A stretch of DNA of 6,234 nucleotides from an uncultured Selenomonas sp. (GTDB lineage: Bacteria; Bacillota; Negativicutes; Selenomonadales; Selenomonadaceae), in the NCBI GenBank assembly GCA_937981305.1, contig CALJPB010000074.1:1-6234 (forward strand), given 5' to 3'. Shown here one piece after another: positions 5,639 to 6,234 of this stretch (its first letter is position 1; each line of letters opens with the position of its first letter). A program made the translations under genes and the position numbers. The notes under the pieces are model-generated. The model did not search any database. It was given only the letters and a program-made list of their open reading frames with translations, and was not told the DNA's origin.

Positions 5639-6234
5639 ATGGAACAACTGGTGATTCACGGGGGGAATCCCCTGTGCGGGCGCGTGAAGATCGGCGGGGC
5701 AAAGAATGCGGTGCTGCCGATCATTGCGGCGGCACTCCTCGGTCGGTGCGGCGTGAGTGTTCTGGATGATGTGCCTGCACTGGAGGATGTCTATACGATC
5801 TCCTCGGTGCTGCGCTCGCTCGGTGTGAAGGCGGACTACGACGCACGGGAGCATCGGCTGACGATTGATGCAACGAAGATTGCGACGGTTGCGGCACCGT
5901 ACGAACTGGTACGCAAGATGCGCGCGTCTTTTCTCATCATGGGGCCTCTGCTCGCACGCGAGGGGCGTGCGGAGATCTCGCTGCCGGGGGGCTGCGCGAT
6001 CGGGACGCGTCCGATTGATCTGCATCTCAAGGGATTCGAGGCACTCGGCGCACAGATCGACATCACACAGGGGGCGATCCATGCCTCCGCGCCACACGGG
6101 CTGAAGGGCGCACGGATCTATTTTGATTTCCCGAGCGTCGGCGCGACGGAAAATGTGATGATGGCAGCATCCTGCGCCGAGGGACAGACGATCCTTGAGA
6201 ATCCCGCACTTGAGCCGGAGATCGTCGATCTCGC
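5639..6234 (+). CDS. murA: UDP-N-acetylglucosamine 1-carboxyvinyltransferase (5' part, cut by window edge)
   Basis: MurA transfers enolpyruvate from phosphoenolpyruvate to UDP-GlcNAc in the cytoplasm, the first committed step of peptidoglycan synthesis. The visible 198 residues are a little under half of the usual 415-430. They begin [20 protein letters not shown] and show the Lys22-Asn23 pair (GAKNAVLP) that contacts substrate. The mobile-loop motif [11 protein letters not shown] (115-125) contains Cys119, equivalent to Cys115 of the E. coli enzyme, the residue fosfomycin modifies; Cys rather than Asp here predicts a fosfomycin-sensitive target. [10 protein letters not shown] (168-177) and EPEIVDL (192-198) are also family signatures. 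The reading frame is intact to the right edge, so the gene is truncated only by the window. Many Firmicutes carry two paralogues (MurA and MurZ), and which one this is cannot be told from half the sequence. It follows the S55 gene closely and probably shares its transcript. Confidence 0.96.
   Translation, partial: MEQLVIHGGNPLCGRVKIGGAKNAVLPIIAAALLGRCGVSVLDDVPALEDVYTISSVLRSLGVKADYDAREHRLTIDATKIATVAAPYELVRKMRASFLIMGPLLAREGRAEISLPGGCAIGTRPIDLHLKGFEALGAQIDITQGAIHASAPHGLKGARIYFDFPSVGATENVMMAASCAEGQTILENPALEPEIVDL

Noticed and set aside
4766..6097. 443-codon open frame on the minus strand spanning the S55 gene, the gap and murA
   Set aside because: It overlaps two well-supported + strand genes and their intergenic gap. 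Its translation is Arg/His/Leu-rich and resembles no family. Codon bias in the real genes explains the lack of stops.
1..6234. CRISPR arrays, tRNA or rRNA genes, insertion sequences, attachment sites and tandem repeats
   Set aside because: Reading the window by eye showed no regularly spaced repeats, no transposase or integrase, no RNA-gene signatures and no terminal inverted repeats. The DNA is uniformly dense housekeeping-type coding sequence.

Overview
The window looks like chromosomal DNA from a diderm Firmicute of the Negativicutes, most likely Selenomonas or a close relative. This is an inference from the gene types, the G+C-rich coding sequence, the strong AGGAGG-type ribosome binding sites and the pairing of an S55-domain protein with murA. 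No rRNA or other taxonomic marker is present. All six genes lie on the + strand and the DNA is densely coding. There is no CRISPR array, tRNA, rRNA, insertion sequence or integration site.

Region 1 (1-3460) carries four closely spaced genes with gaps of 32, 24 and 33 nt, so they probably form one operon: a 220-aa lipoprotein of unknown function, a 661-aa lipoprotein of the clostripain (C11) cysteine protease family, a 122-aa DUF4870-type membrane protein and an 80-aa small membrane protein. All four products are predicted to be membrane proteins or membrane-anchored. The shared job is unknown. A T-run, a possible extended -10 and a small GAAA-loop hairpin lie in the leader before the first gene.

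Region 2 (3461-3595) is the only sizeable gap. It holds a 15-bp imperfect inverted repeat followed by seven T residues, which fits an intrinsic terminator for region 1. A plausible extended -10 box (TGCTACAAT) lies inside the left arm of that repeat. If it is used, the next gene's own transcript would start in the loop and could not form the terminator hairpin.

Region 3 (3596-6234) encodes an exported 673-aa protein with SpoIVB-type S55 serine peptidase motifs, starting at TTG. The start of murA follows after 21 nt and runs off the right edge. In the S55 protein the Ser motif (GMSGSP) precedes the His motif (AFGH), the reverse of sporulation SpoIVB, and a charged helical and Ala-rich insert separates them. 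The two genes probably share a transcript, linking an uncharacterised envelope protein to the first committed step of peptidoglycan synthesis.

The most interesting points are the permuted S55 layout, the terminator/promoter overlap ahead of it and the uncharacterised C11-lipoprotein operon. I do not see clear evidence of a wholly new defence or mobile system.
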